From Streptomyces triticirhizae (GTDB lineage: Bacteria > Actinomycetota > Actinomycetes > Streptomycetales > Streptomycetaceae): a stretch of 42,406 nucleotides of DNA. The stretch is taken from the NCBI RefSeq assembly GCF_003696235.1, contig NZ_RFFJ01000029.1, positions 1 to 42,406 on the forward strand, in the 5' to 3' direction. This document shows positions 7,449 through 15,830 of this stretch, piece by piece. Made by a program: the position numbers and the translations under genes. Below the pieces are notes generated by a model. That model was not told the origin of the DNA, made no database searches, and worked only from the letters and a program-made list of their open reading frames with translations. Numbering within the stretch: the first letter of the stretch is position 1; every line of letters starts with the position of its first letter.

Positions 7449-8924
7449 TCAGCCCTGGTCGTCGTCCAGCACGGCGGCCATCACGTCCATGGCGATCGGT
7501 GCCGCGAAGCGGCTGCCGGAGATCAGGTCGCGGTCCACCTCGCCGTCGCCGATCTCGATGACCACGGCCACCGCCACCGGGGAGCCCTCGTCGGTGATCG
7601 CGTAGGAGATGAACCAGGCGTACGGCGGCTCCGAGTTGTCCTCGCCACGCTGGGCGGTGCCCGTCTTGCCGCCGATGCGCACGTCGTCGCCGATGGAGCC
7701 ACGGTCGATGTTGTTGCCGTCGACGACCTCCTCCATCGCCTCCTGGAGCTGGCGCGCGTTGTCGCCCGAGACCGGCTCCCCCAGCTCCTCCGGGTCGTGC
7801 TGCTCGATCACGTTGAGGTTCGGCGCGACCAGCTTGTCCACCATGTAGGGCGACATCAGCGTGCCGTTGTTGGCGACGGCGCTGGCCACCATCGCCATCT
7901 GGAGCGGGGTGGCGCGGTTGGACGCCTGGCCGATGCCGGCCATCGCGTTCTGCGGGCGGTTGTCCTCGGGGTAGACGCTGGCGCTCGACCGGACCGGCGT
8001 GAAGTGCTCCTCGTTGAAGCCGAACCGCTCGGCCATCTCGATCATGCCCTCGTTGCCGACGTCGTTGCTCAGCCCGGCGAAGACGCTGTTGCACGAGTAC
8101 CGCATGGCGTCGCGGACGTTGGCGTCGGCGCAGACCCCGGGCACCTGGTTCCCCAGCTCCCTGTCCTGGGTGTCGGGCAGGATGTAGGGGTCCTCGTAGT
8201 CGGTGGCCTCGTCGATGTCGTCGATCAGGCCGTTCTCCAGGGCGGCGGCGGCCGTGACCACCTTGAACGTGGAGCCGGGCGGATAGGTCTCGCGCAGCGC
8301 CCGGTTGAGCATCGGCTCGTTGTCCTCGTCGCCCTGGAGCGCGAGCCACGCCTCCTCGTCGTCGGCGCCGTAGCCGGCGAAGGACGACGGGTCGTAGGAG
8401 GGGGCGGACGCCAGCGCCAGGATCGCGCCGGTGCGCGGGTCCAGCGCGACCACGGCGCCCTTGCGGTCCCCCAGGCCCTCGAACGCGGCCCGCTGGGCGT
8501 CGCCGTTGAGGGTGGTGACCACGTCGCCGCCGCGCTGGTCCCGGCCGGTGATCATGTCGATCGTGTTGTTGAAGAACAGCCGGTCGTCGTCGCCGGTGAG
8601 GATCGAGTCGTTGACGCCCTCCAGGAAGCTGGTGCCGTACGCCTGGGAGGCGTAGCCGGTGACCGGGGCCCACATCTCGCCGTCGGTCCAGGTGCGCTGG
8701 TAGCGGTAGTCCGGGTCGTCCGTCTCCTCGGAGCCGGTGATCGGCTCGCCGTCCACGATGATGTCGCCGCGCGGGTTGGAGTAACGCTCGATGGAGACGC
8801 GGCGGTTGTCCTCGTGGCTCTGCAACTCGTCGGCCTGGACGAACTGGATCCAGTTCACCCGGACCAGCAGGGCCAGCATCAGTACCCCGCAGAACACGGC
8901 CACCCTGCGCATGGGCTTGTTCAT
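7449..8924 (-). CDS. pbpA: Penicillin-binding protein 2 / class B transpeptidase PbpA
   Basis: The 491-residue class B penicillin-binding protein cross-links peptidoglycan with its SEDS partner RodA. It has a short N-terminus with one membrane anchor (about 7-23), a dimerisation domain with the ERYSNPRGDI motif, and a transpeptidase domain with all three motifs: Ser218-xx-Lys221 (GSTFK), Ser277-x-Asn279 (SCN) and Lys420-Thr-Gly (GGKTGTAQ). The length matches actinobacterial PbpA. Its ATG overlaps the rodA stop (ATGA), so the two are translationally coupled, in line with joint function. In M. tuberculosis PbpA is a PknB substrate; whether that holds here is inference. Confidence 0.95.
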   Translation of the reverse strand: MNKPMRRVAVFCGVLMLALLVRVNWIQFVQADELQSHEDNRRVSIERYSNPRGDIIVDGEPITGSEETDDPDYRYQRTWTDGEMWAPVTGYASQAYGTSFLEGVNDSILTGDDDRLFFNNTIDMITGRDQRGGDVVTTLNGDAQRAAFEGLGDRKGAVVALDPRTGAILALASAPSYDPSSFAGYGADDEEAWLALQGDEDNEPMLNRALRETYPPGSTFKVVTAAAALENGLIDDIDEATDYEDPYILPDTQDRELGNQVPGVCADANVRDAMRYSCNSVFAGLSNDVGNEGMIEMAERFGFNEEHFTPVRSSASVYPEDNRPQNAMAGIGQASNRATPLQMAMVASAVANNGTLMSPYMVDKLVAPNLNVIEQHDPEELGEPVSGDNARQLQEAMEEVVDGNNIDRGSIGDDVRIGGKTGTAQRGEDNSEPPYAWFISYAITDEGSPVAVAVVIEIGDGEVDRDLISGSRFAAPIAMDVMAAVLDDDQG

Positions 8925-10321
8925 GGACGAACCACCTGAGTCTGTTCGGCGTCGAGAGAGGGCGCGGGCGCTGGCGCGGGTCTGCGGGCAGTGTCGCTGA
9001 TGCGCAGTAGGAGCGCGATAAGCGCCCAGTTGGCGATGACGGACGAGCCGCCCTGCGCCAGGAACGGCATGGTCATGCCGGTCAGCGGGATCAGCGCGGT
9101 GACGCCGCCGGCGACCACGAAGACCTGGATGGCGAAGACGCCGGCGAGGCCGACCGCCAGCAGCTTGCCGAACGGGTCGCGCGCCGCCAGCGCGGTGCGC
9201 ATCCCGCGCTCGATCAGCAGCGCGTAGAGCATGACGATCGCCATCAGCCCGGCCAGGCCCAACTCCTCGCCGACCGTGGCCAGGATGTAGTCGCTCTTGG
9301 CCGCGATGCCGCCGATCAGCCGCGAGTAGCCCTGCCCCAGGCCGGAGCCGAAGAGCCCGCCCGAGCCGAACGAGAACATTGCCTGCGCCGTCTCAGTGAC
9401 GCCGTCGTTGGCGGCCCGGTCCAGCGGGTTGAGCCAGTTGTTGACCCGCTCGCCGACGTGCGCGTTGGTGCTGGCCACCAGGACCGCGCCGCTGGCCGAC
9501 AGCAGCAGGCCGAAGATGATCCAACTCGTGCGCTCCGTGGCCACGTAGAGCATCACCACGAAGATGCCGAAGAAGAGCAGCGAGGTGCCCAGGTCGGTCT
9601 CGAAGATCAGGATCAGCAGGCTGATCGCCCAGATCACCAGGATCGGGCCCAGGTCGCGCCCCCGGGGCAGGTAGAGGCCCATGACGCGGCGGCTGGCCAG
9701 GGCCAGCGCGTCCCGCTTGACCATCAGGTAGCCGGCGAAGAACACCGCGATGATGATCTTGGCGAACTCGCCGGGCTGGAGGGAGCCGACGCCGGGAATC
9801 CGCACCCAGATGCGGGCGCCGTTGATCTCCTCGCCGACGACGATCGGCAGCGCGAGCAGGACCAGTGCCACCACCATCGAGATGTAGGTGTACCGCTGGA
9901 GCAGCCGGTGGTCCTTCAGGAGCAGCAGCACCCCGATGAAGAGCGCGACGCCCACCGTGGACCACATCAGCTGGCCCGGGGCGAGCGGGCCGCCCAGCCG
10001 GTCCGTGGTGATGGTGGGCTCCTGGTCGAGCCGCCAGATCAGCACCAGGCCGAGGCCGTTGAGCAGGGTCGCGATCGGCAGCATCAGCGGGTCCGCGTAG
10101 GGGGCCCAACGGCGGACCGCCAGGTGCGCGACGCCGGCGAGCAGGCCGAGGCCGAGGCCGTAGCCGAGCATCCCGGCCGGCAGCGAACCCTCCTTGGCGA
10201 GGCCGACGTTGGCGTAGGCGAAGACCGGGATCACCACCGCGAACACGAGCATCATCAGCTCGGTGTTCCGGCGACTCGGCAGACCGCCCGGGGAGACGGT
10301 GGTGTTGTTGTTGCTGCTCAT
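8921..10321 (-). CDS. rodA: FtsW/RodA/SpoVE family glycan polymerase
   Basis: The 466-residue SEDS protein polymerises lipid II into glycan strands. It is almost all hydrophobic, with about 12 predicted helices. Family hallmarks are visible: RIPGVGSLQPGEFAKI, FETDLGTSLLFFG, AMFSFGSGGLFGSGLGQG, TVGEELGLAG and MPFLAQGGSSVIANW near the C-terminus. The place upstream of and overlapping pbpA, and next to pp2C, identifies the RodA paralogue rather than divisional FtsW, which would sit with murG and ftsQ. The C-terminal Pro/Ala-rich tail is cytoplasmic. It starts 43 bp after the pp2C stop. Confidence 0.93.
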   Translation of the reverse strand: MSSNNNTTVSPGGLPSRRNTELMMLVFAVVIPVFAYANVGLAKEGSLPAGMLGYGLGLGLLAGVAHLAVRRWAPYADPLMLPIATLLNGLGLVLIWRLDQEPTITTDRLGGPLAPGQLMWSTVGVALFIGVLLLLKDHRLLQRYTYISMVVALVLLALPIVVGEEINGARIWVRIPGVGSLQPGEFAKIIIAVFFAGYLMVKRDALALASRRVMGLYLPRGRDLGPILVIWAISLLILIFETDLGTSLLFFGIFVVMLYVATERTSWIIFGLLLSASGAVLVASTNAHVGERVNNWLNPLDRAANDGVTETAQAMFSFGSGGLFGSGLGQGYSRLIGGIAAKSDYILATVGEELGLAGLMAIVMLYALLIERGMRTALAARDPFGKLLAVGLAGVFAIQVFVVAGGVTALIPLTGMTMPFLAQGGSSVIANWALIALLLRISDTARRPAPAPAPSLDAEQTQVVRP

Positions 10322-10364
10322 GCCTTCAGGTCTCTCGGTCCGCTGTGTGCCACCGCGCGCCGCG

Positions 10365-11813
10365 CTATGTGGCGCACTGGTTCGCCAGCTCCCGCTGTTC
10401 GTCGGTCAGCTCGGGCGTCGTCGGCTCGCCGCTGGGCTCCTCGGGCTCCTTGCCGTCCTCCCCGGTCTCCCCCTGCTGCTCTTCCTGCTGCTCCTGTTGC
10501 CGCTCCTGCTGCTCGGCGATCAGCTCGCACACCTCGGCCTGGGCGCCCAGCGCCTCGATCTGGGCCCTGGCGTCCTCCAGGCTGTCGGCCGAGATGTCGT
10601 TCCGCACGTTCCGCTGCTGGTAGGTGGGCAGCGAGTCGACCAGGATCTCCGGGTGGTCCTCCTTGACGCTGCTGAGGTCCAGCGGGCCGAGGCTCTGGCT
10701 CAGGCCCTGGTAGAGCGCCAGATGGTCGCCGTTGACCCCCACGTAGTACTGCGTCTGGGTCCAGCGGTAGCCGGTGTACAGGCCGCCGCCGACCACCGCG
10801 ACGGCCAGCGCGACCAGCAGCCAGTTGCGCACCGGGTGGGGCCGGCGCGGGCGCTGCTGGACGTACTCGTCGTCGGGGTAGAGCTGGCCGAAGACGCCGG
10901 TGGCCGGGCCGGCCGGGCCCGGTGCCGACGAGTCGGCGGGCGGCGGCGGCTGCTGGCGGCCCAGCTCGGCGGCGCGGGCGGCCGGGGTCCGCGGGGTGCC
11001 GGAGGAACGCTGGGCCTGGGTCTCGGCGACGGCGCCCACGATCTGCGGGGCGTCGGAGAGCTGCCGGGCCAGGGTGTCGCTCTCCTGGCTGTCCACGTCC
11101 ACGACGTCCGCGATGATGCAGGTGATGTTGTCCGGGCCGCCGCCGCGCAGCGCCAGCTCGATCAGCTCCCGCACGGTGTCCGCGGGCGCCGCGTTCCCGA
11201 CCATCGCGTCCCGCATGGTCTCGGGGCTGACCACCCCGGACAGGCCGTCCGAGCAGAGCAGATAGCGGTCCCCCGGGCGCACCTCGCGGATGGAGAGGTC
11301 GGCCTCGATCCGGTCGGCGCTGCCCAACGCCCGCATCAGCAACGAGCGTTGCGGGTGGGTGGTCGCCTCCTCCTCGGTGATCCGGCCATCGTCGACCAGC
11401 CGCTGGACCCAGGTGTGGTCCTGGGTGATCTGCGTCAGCTCGCCGTCCCGCAGCAGGTAGGCGCGGGAGTCGCCGACGTGGACCACGCCCATCCGCTGGC
11501 CGGTCCACAGCAGGGCGGTGAGCGTGGTGCCCATCCCGTCCAGCCTGGGGTCGTCGGCCACCATGCCGCGCAGCTGCTCGTTGGCCCGCTGCACCGAGGC
11601 GTCCAGCGAGGTCAGCAGGTCTGAGCCGGGGATGTCGTCGTCCAGCGGCACCAGGGTGGAGATCACCTCGGAGCTGGCCACCTCGCCCGCCGCCTGCCCG
11701 CCCATGCCGTCGGCGATGGCCAGCAGCCGTGGGCCCGCGTAGCCCGAGTCCTCGTTGTGCCCCCGGATCATTCCGACATGGGAGCCGGCCGCGAATCTCA
11801 GTGACAAACTCAT
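10365..11813 (-). CDS. pstP: Membrane-anchored PP2C-type protein phosphatase (PstP-like)
   Basis: This 482-residue Ser/Thr phosphatase opposes PknB. The PP2C domain (about 1-235) has the metal-binding and catalytic motifs GHNEDS (Asp22), DGMGG (35-39), SDGLSG and GPDNIT. A linker, one membrane helix (about 330-351) and an extracellular domain of some 130 residues with a Gln/Glu-rich stretch follow. I prefer ATG 11813 (MSLSLRFAAGSHVG), which has GGAGAGG at a good distance. A GTG at 11828 would have almost no spacing to its possible ribosome-binding site. The gene lies 40 bp after fhaB and 43 bp before rodA. Expected targets are PknB and FHA-bound phosphoproteins. Confidence 0.93.
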   Translation of the reverse strand: MSLSLRFAAGSHVGMIRGHNEDSGYAGPRLLAIADGMGGQAAGEVASSEVISTLVPLDDDIPGSDLLTSLDASVQRANEQLRGMVADDPRLDGMGTTLTALLWTGQRMGVVHVGDSRAYLLRDGELTQITQDHTWVQRLVDDGRITEEEATTHPQRSLLMRALGSADRIEADLSIREVRPGDRYLLCSDGLSGVVSPETMRDAMVGNAAPADTVRELIELALRGGGPDNITCIIADVVDVDSQESDTLARQLSDAPQIVGAVAETQAQRSSGTPRTPAARAAELGRQQPPPPADSSAPGPAGPATGVFGQLYPDDEYVQQRPRRPHPVRNWLLVALAVAVVGGGLYTGYRWTQTQYYVGVNGDHLALYQGLSQSLGPLDLSSVKEDHPEILVDSLPTYQQRNVRNDISADSLEDARAQIEALGAQAEVCELIAEQQERQQEQQEEQQGETGEDGKEPEEPSGEPTTPELTDEQRELANQCAT

Positions 11814-11853
11814 GCGCGCCTCTCCCACCCTCCGGTCGTCATTGTGGTCGGAC

Positions 11854-12357
11854 CTACTTCCGAAGCTCGATGACCGTCTTGCCGATCCGGATCGGCGCGC
11901 CGGGCGGAATGGGGACCGGGGTGGTCAGCCGGCCTCGGTCGAGATAGGTGCCGTTCGTCGAGCCGAGGTCCTCGACGATCCACTGGCCGTTCTGGTCCGG
12001 ATAGATCCGGGCGTGACGCCCGGAGGCGTAGTCGTCGTCGAGCACGATGGTCGAGTCGTGTGCCCGGCCGAGCGTAATGGTCTGCCCCTGGAGGGCGACA
12101 GTGGTTCCGGCGAGGGAACCTTCGGTGATGACCAACTTCGTGGGGGCGCCGCGCCGCTGCCTGCCCCCGGAACGGGCCTTGGGCTGGGGCTGCCGCTCCC
12201 GGCGCTGGCCCGCCTGGTCGGGGCGGCGGACGGCGGCGCGCTGCGTGACCCGGGTACCGAAGAGGTCGCTGCGGATCACCTGGACCGCGACGATGACGAA
12301 CAGCCACAGGACGGCCAGGAAGCCCAACCTCATGACCGTCAGGGTCAGCTCTGACAT
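11854..12357 (-). CDS. fhaB: FHA-domain membrane protein FhaB (FipA-like)
   Basis: The 167-residue product has one N-terminal membrane helix (about 8-28), a basic/Gln-rich linker and a C-terminal FHA domain (about 75-167) with the phosphothreonine-binding signature LGRAHDSTIVLDDDYASGRHARI and DLGSTNGTYL (Arg, Ser, Arg-His and Asn conserved). FHA domains bind phosphothreonine, here probably on PknB or its substrates. The M. tuberculosis homologue (Rv0019c) links FtsZ and FtsQ. It starts 10 bp after fhaA ends and precedes the phosphatase gene. Confidence 0.92.
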   Translation of the reverse strand: MSELTLTVMRLGFLAVLWLFVIVAVQVIRSDLFGTRVTQRAAVRRPDQAGQRRERQPQPKARSGGRQRRGAPTKLVITEGSLAGTTVALQGQTITLGRAHDSTIVLDDDYASGRHARIYPDQNGQWIVEDLGSTNGTYLDRGRLTTPVPIPPGAPIRIGKTVIELRK

Positions 12358-12367
12358 TGCCCCCCGC

Positions 12368-13192
12368 TTACCCTTCGGCTTGCCGGTAGATGACTGTGGT
12401 GCTGCCCACGACGATCCGTGAGCCGTCGCGGAGCGTAGCGCGTTTGGTGTGCTGTCCGTCCACCACGATGCCGTTGGTCGAGCCCAGATCCCGCACCGAG
12501 GGGGGTTCCGTGGCCTGGATCTCGCAGTGCCGGCGGGAGACCCCGGGGTCGTCGATGCGCACGTCGGCCTCGGTGCTGCGGCCGATCACCAGCGAGGCGC
12601 GGGAGATCTGGTGGCGGGTGCCGTTGATCTCGACCCAGCGGCGGGCGCGGCTGGGCGCCGGCTGGCCGTAGGGGGGCGCCGGCGGGCGCGGGGGCGCCCC
12701 GGGGGGCGTGGCGGGCGGCGGGGGCGGATAGCCGGGGGAGCCGGTGAAGGGTGGCTGCTGGGGTGGGCCGCCGTAGGGCGGCGCCGTCGGTGGGGCGCCC
12801 GCGCCGTGGCCGGAGGCCGAGGCCGCCAGTGTGCGGCTGCGCACCCGGTAGAGGCCGGTGTCCAGCGACTCGGCCTGCTCCAGGTGGACCCGGATCTCGC
12901 CCATGAACGTGTACCGCTGCTGCTTGGCGTACTCCCGGACCATGCCGGCCAGTTCGTCACCCAGCTGCCCCGCGTAGGGGCTCAGCCGCTGGTAGTCCCC
13001 GGTGCTCAGCTCGACGATGAAGTCGTTGGGGACGACGGTGCGCTCGCGGTTCCAGATGGTGGCGTTGTTGTCGCACTCGCGCTGGAGCGCGCCGGCGATC
13101 TCGACGGGCTGTACCTCGGACTTGAAGACCTTGGCGAAGGTGCCGTTGACGAGGCCCTCCAGCCGCTGCTCGAAGCGCTTCAGTACTCCCAT
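12368..13192 (-). CDS. fhaA: DUF3662 and FHA domain protein FhaA
   Basis: The 274-residue soluble protein is first in the operon. The N-terminal DUF3662 domain (about 1-120, MGVLKRFEQRLEGLVNGTFA) is followed by a Pro/Gly-rich linker (about 128-190) and a C-terminal FHA domain (about 195-272) with VIGRSTEADVRIDDPGVSRRHCEI and DLGSTNGIVVDG. In M. tuberculosis FhaA binds phosphorylated MviN and PknB and restrains wall synthesis. I chose ATG 13192 because AAGGAGG ends six bases upstream; a GTG two codons earlier would overlap that site. The long upstream region has a promoter-like sequence and an inverted repeat. Confidence 0.93.
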   Translation of the reverse strand: MGVLKRFEQRLEGLVNGTFAKVFKSEVQPVEIAGALQRECDNNATIWNRERTVVPNDFIVELSTGDYQRLSPYAGQLGDELAGMVREYAKQQRYTFMGEIRVHLEQAESLDTGLYRVRSRTLAASASGHGAGAPPTAPPYGGPPQQPPFTGSPGYPPPPPATPPGAPPRPPAPPYGQPAPSRARRWVEINGTRHQISRASLVIGRSTEADVRIDDPGVSRRHCEIQATEPPSVRDLGSTNGIVVDGQHTKRATLRDGSRIVVGSTTVIYRQAEG

Positions 13193-13266
13193 GTGCACCT
13201 CCTTCTCCGTTGTCCCGGCACGCGGCTGAAGTGGTAGGGCTTACTGATCGTATCCACGCGCGAGAC

Positions 13267-13289
13267 GCCCAGGTGGTTCCCACCTGGGC
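13267..13289. repeat. 10-bp perfect inverted repeat in the fhaA leader
   Basis: GCCCAGGTGG (13267-13276) and its complement (13280-13289) are separated by TTC. It lies about 75-97 bp upstream of the fhaA start and just downstream of the candidate promoter, so it would form a tight hairpin in the mRNA leader or serve as an operator. Confidence 0.6.
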
Positions 13290-13305
13290 ACCGGTCTCCC
13301 CCCGG

Positions 13306-13334
13306 ATCGTAGGGGGGAGCTTGCAACAGTGTCG
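13306..13334 (-). promoter_or_regulatory. Candidate promoter of the fhaA-pknB operon
   Basis: On the minus strand CGACAC (13334-13329), a 17-bp spacer and TACGAT (13311-13306) resemble a housekeeping promoter. Transcription would begin near 13299, leaving a leader of about 107 nt that includes the inverted repeat at 13267-13289. This is motif matching only. Confidence 0.35.
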
Positions 13335-13530
13335 CGCATGTGCGGAGCTGATGCCGAGGGGACCTGGAACGGGGGGCGCGACGGGGGCTGACCGGGGCGC
13401 GGGCGGGGCGCCCGGGGGTGAACGCCGGGAGAAAACCGCGGGTGAGGACACCCCGCCGGGCGTGCTAGCCTTCTGGATGTCGGCAGCGCTCCGGGCCACA
13501 AGGGTCGGTGGCGAGGCCACGAAGGTGCTC

Positions 13531-13617
13531 GCGCGGGTGGCGGAATAGGCAGACGCGCTGGATTCAGGTTCCAGTGCCCGAAAGGGCGTGGGGGTTCAAC
13601 TCCCCCCTCGCGCACCA
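13531..13617 (+). tRNA. tRNA-Leu (anticodon CAG)
   Basis: The 87-nt sequence folds as a class II tRNA. The acceptor stem is GCGCGGG with CTCGCGC, then A and an encoded CCA. The anticodon arm CTGGA-TTCAGGT-TCCAG gives anticodon CAG for CUG codons. There is a long variable arm (about TGCCCGAAAGGGCGT) and a T arm GGGGGTTCAACTCCCCC. A tRNA-Leu just beyond fhaA is also found in mycobacteria. Confidence 0.95.
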
Positions 13618-13631
13618 GAGTTCATCTCCTC

Positions 13632-13658
13632 AAGGACCTCAGCTCCGCTGGGGTCCTT
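13632..13658 (+). terminator. Terminator of tRNA-Leu
   Basis: A 12-bp stem with one G-T pair (13632-13643 with 13647-13658) closes a TCC loop and is followed by TCTGCTGT. It starts 15 bp after the tRNA. Confidence 0.75.
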
Positions 13659-13679
13659 CTGCTGTGCCGGGCCGGGGCG

Positions 13680-13695
13680 GGTGACGAATGTCACC
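13680..13695. repeat. Short operator-like palindrome GGTGAC-N4-GTCACC
   Basis: Six-base perfect arms around GAAT lie between the tRNA terminator and the glycosyltransferase leader ORF. It could be a regulator site for the downstream gene; no known motif is assigned. Confidence 0.35.
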
Positions 13696-13842
13696 GGCCG
13701 GCGCGCGGTCTCCGGCTCCGGGGTCGGCCCCCGGGATTCTGTCCGGTTGTCTGTTTGTTCTCTGCGCGCTCCCGTGATTTCGCGGTCGCTTTCTGTCAGG
13801 GTTGCTCACCGCCCGACGGTTACGGAGCGTGGAGGGAACGTC

Positions 13843-13914
13843 ATGGGTGGTGAGCGGCGGCGCGGAGGGCCCGACCGGTCGGCGGGGGCGGACGCGGGGG
13901 CCGGCGCGTGCTGA
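13843..13914 (+). CDS. Possible 23-residue leader peptide before the glycosyltransferase
   Basis: An ATG at 13843 follows a good ribosome-binding site (GGAGGG, about 13831-13836). The frame MGGERRRGGPDRSAGADAG ends after 23 residues at TGA 13912-13914, which overlaps the GTG start (13908) of the glycosyltransferase. The glycosyltransferase itself has no clear ribosome-binding site, so this frame may deliver ribosomes to it. The peptide resembles no protein I know, so its sequence may not matter. It could also be chance. Confidence 0.4.
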   Translation: MGGERRRGGPDRSAGADAGAGAC

Positions 13915-15095
13915 CCGTCGCGCACCTGGTGCAGCCGGTGGACGGCGGGGTGGCCAGGGCGGTGGCCGATCTGGTGCGCGCCCAGAGCCGGTTGGGGATG
14001 CGCACGGTGGTGCTCTGCCCCTCCGGGGGCTGGCTGGCCAGGGAGTCGGCCAGGGCCGGCGCCCGGGTCGGGCTCTGGCTCGCGGAGCGCACGCCGACGG
14101 GGAACCTGCCCTGGGAGGTGTTCTGCGCCGGCCGCGCCGTGCGGCGGGCCGCGCCCGACGTGGTCCATCTGCACGGCGACAAGGCCGGGTTGGCCGGCCG
14201 GCTGGCGCTGCGCGGGCTGCTGCCCACCGTCTTCCAGCCGCACGTCTGGTCCTTCCAGGCCGCCCGTGGCGTTGGCAGCCAGCTGGCCCGCCGCTGGGAG
14301 CGGCTCGCGGTCGGCTGGACGGACCGGGTGCTGTGCGCCGTCGACCACCAGCGGCAGGCCGGCCGGCGGGCCGGCGTGGACGCGCCGACGACCGTGCTGC
14401 GCACCGGCGTCGACCTCGACCGGCTGCCGCGCGGGGACCAGGTGACGCGCCGCCAGTCGCGCGCCGCGCTGGCCGCCGTGCACGGGCTGCCGCAGCGGGC
14501 GCCGCTGGTGGTCTGCGTCGGCCGGCTGGCCCAACGGCGGGGCCAGGACGTGCTGTTGCGGGCCTGGCCCCGGGTGCTGGCCCGGGTGCCCGGCGCCAGG
14601 CTGGCCCTGGTGGGCGAGGGACCCGAGCGGGCCGCGCTCCGCCGGGCCGCCGGGCCCGAGGTCCTCTTCACCGGGCACACCGAGGACACCGCGCCCTGGT
14701 TCGCCGCCGCCGACCTGGTGGTCGCGCCCACCCGCTGGGGCGGGACGGGGCTGGCGCCGCTGGAGGCGATGGCGGTGGGGCGGCCCGTGGTGGTCGCCGA
14801 CGTGGGCGGCGCCGGCGAACTGCTGCCGCCGGGGCAGGCGCCCCACTGCCTGGTGCCGCCGAACGACCCGGCGGCGCTGGCTCGTTCGCTGGAGGCGCTG
14901 CTGGTCGACCCCGAGCTGCGCGGGTCGCTCGGCCGGCGGGCCGGGGAGCACATGCGCGAGGTCGGCTCCGTGGAACGCACGGCGGCCGGCTGCGCCTCCG
15001 TCTACCGCGAGCTGTTGGCGGGACGGGCCGCCGCGCCCGAGGGCCGGCCGGTCGCCGGGCGGCGGCTCAACGGCCGCGCTCGGCCCCGCCGTTGA
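13908..15095 (+). CDS. Glycosyltransferase family 4 protein
   Basis: The 395-residue product is a retaining GT-B enzyme without signal peptide or membrane helix. The N-terminal Rossmann half has the acceptor-side start TVAHLVQPVDGGVARAVADL and DVVHLHGDKAGLAGRL. The C-terminal half has VVCVGRLAQRRGQDVLL, LALVGEGPE and the donor-binding GTGLAPLEAMAVGRPVVV, whose Glu belongs to the EX7E-type motif. Donor and acceptor cannot be read from sequence. The start is GTG 13908; an in-frame stop at 13851 and no other start codon between make this the only choice. Its last 29 bp overlap the SDR gene on the other strand. Confidence 0.88.
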   Translation: MLTVAHLVQPVDGGVARAVADLVRAQSRLGMRTVVLCPSGGWLARESARAGARVGLWLAERTPTGNLPWEVFCAGRAVRRAAPDVVHLHGDKAGLAGRLALRGLLPTVFQPHVWSFQAARGVGSQLARRWERLAVGWTDRVLCAVDHQRQAGRRAGVDAPTTVLRTGVDLDRLPRGDQVTRRQSRAALAAVHGLPQRAPLVVCVGRLAQRRGQDVLLRAWPRVLARVPGARLALVGEGPERAALRRAAGPEVLFTGHTEDTAPWFAAADLVVAPTRWGGTGLAPLEAMAVGRPVVVADVGGAGELLPPGQAPHCLVPPNDPAALARSLEALLVDPELRGSLGRRAGEHMREVGSVERTAAGCASVYRELLAGRAAAPEGRPVAGRRLNGRARPRR

Positions 15096-15813
15096 CCTGG
15101 ATCACCTGCGCGGTCAGATGGCCGGCCGCGTGCGAGGCCAGCCAGTGCACCGTCTCGGCCACGTCGCCCGGGGTGCCGGCGCGGCCGTTGAGGGTCTCGT
15201 CGATCCTGGCCTGACGGCGCTCGGGCGTCATCGAGTCGCCGAAGAACTCGGTGTCCTCGATCAGCCCGGGCGCGACCACGTTCACGGTGACGCCCCGGGG
15301 GCCGAGGTCGCGGGCCAGGTCGAAGGCGTAGGGGTGGAGGGCGGCCTTGCTGGCGGCGTAGGCGCCGGAGCCTGAGCCCCGGAAGGCGGCGATGGAGCTG
15401 AGGAAGAGCACCCGGCCGCCCGGGGAGGCGAGCCGGTCGCGCAGCGCCTCGGTGAGCAGCACGGCGGTCAGGGTGTTGAGGCGGAAGTTCACCGTCCAGT
15501 CGTGGGCCGTCGCCGCCAGCGGGTCACCGCTCTCGGCGGCCGGCTCCAGGCCGCCGTTGCCGCCGGCCGAGTGGACCAGGACGTCCACGGTGCCGAAGCG
15601 TTCGGCGACCAGCTCGGCCACCGTGGCCGCGCCCTCGGGCCGGGTCAGGTCGGCGGGGCAGGCCACAGCGCCGGCCACCGTCTCGGCCGCCCGCCGCAGC
15701 GCCTCGGGGCGGCGGCCCACCAGGACCGTGGTGTCGCCGTCCCGCGCGAAGGCCAGCGCCGTCGCGAAGCCGATGCCCGTGCCGCCCCCGCTGATCACCA
15801 CCGTGCGTGCCAT
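15067..15813 (-). CDS. Short-chain dehydrogenase/reductase (SDR)
   Basis: The 248-residue protein is a classical NAD(P)(H)-dependent SDR. It has the cofactor motif GGGTGIG (about 9-15), SAGG in place of NNAG, catalytic Ser in FLSSIAAF, YAASK (Tyr and Lys) and the VNVVAPGLIEDTEF loop. The Arg residues after strand 2 (VGRRPEAL) hint at NADP preference. The substrate is unknown. It starts 17 bp after the histidine kinase gene, so it is probably the last gene of a long transcript from the cyd operon. It overlaps the convergent glycosyltransferase gene by 29 bp. Confidence 0.88.
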   Translation of the reverse strand: MARTVVISGGGTGIGFATALAFARDGDTTVLVGRRPEALRRAAETVAGAVACPADLTRPEGAATVAELVAERFGTVDVLVHSAGGNGGLEPAAESGDPLAATAHDWTVNFRLNTLTAVLLTEALRDRLASPGGRVLFLSSIAAFRGSGSGAYAASKAALHPYAFDLARDLGPRGVTVNVVAPGLIEDTEFFGDSMTPERRQARIDETLNGRAGTPGDVAETVHWLASHAAGHLTAQVIQVNGGAERGR

Positions 15814-15830
15814 GGCCGGACCGTACCCCG

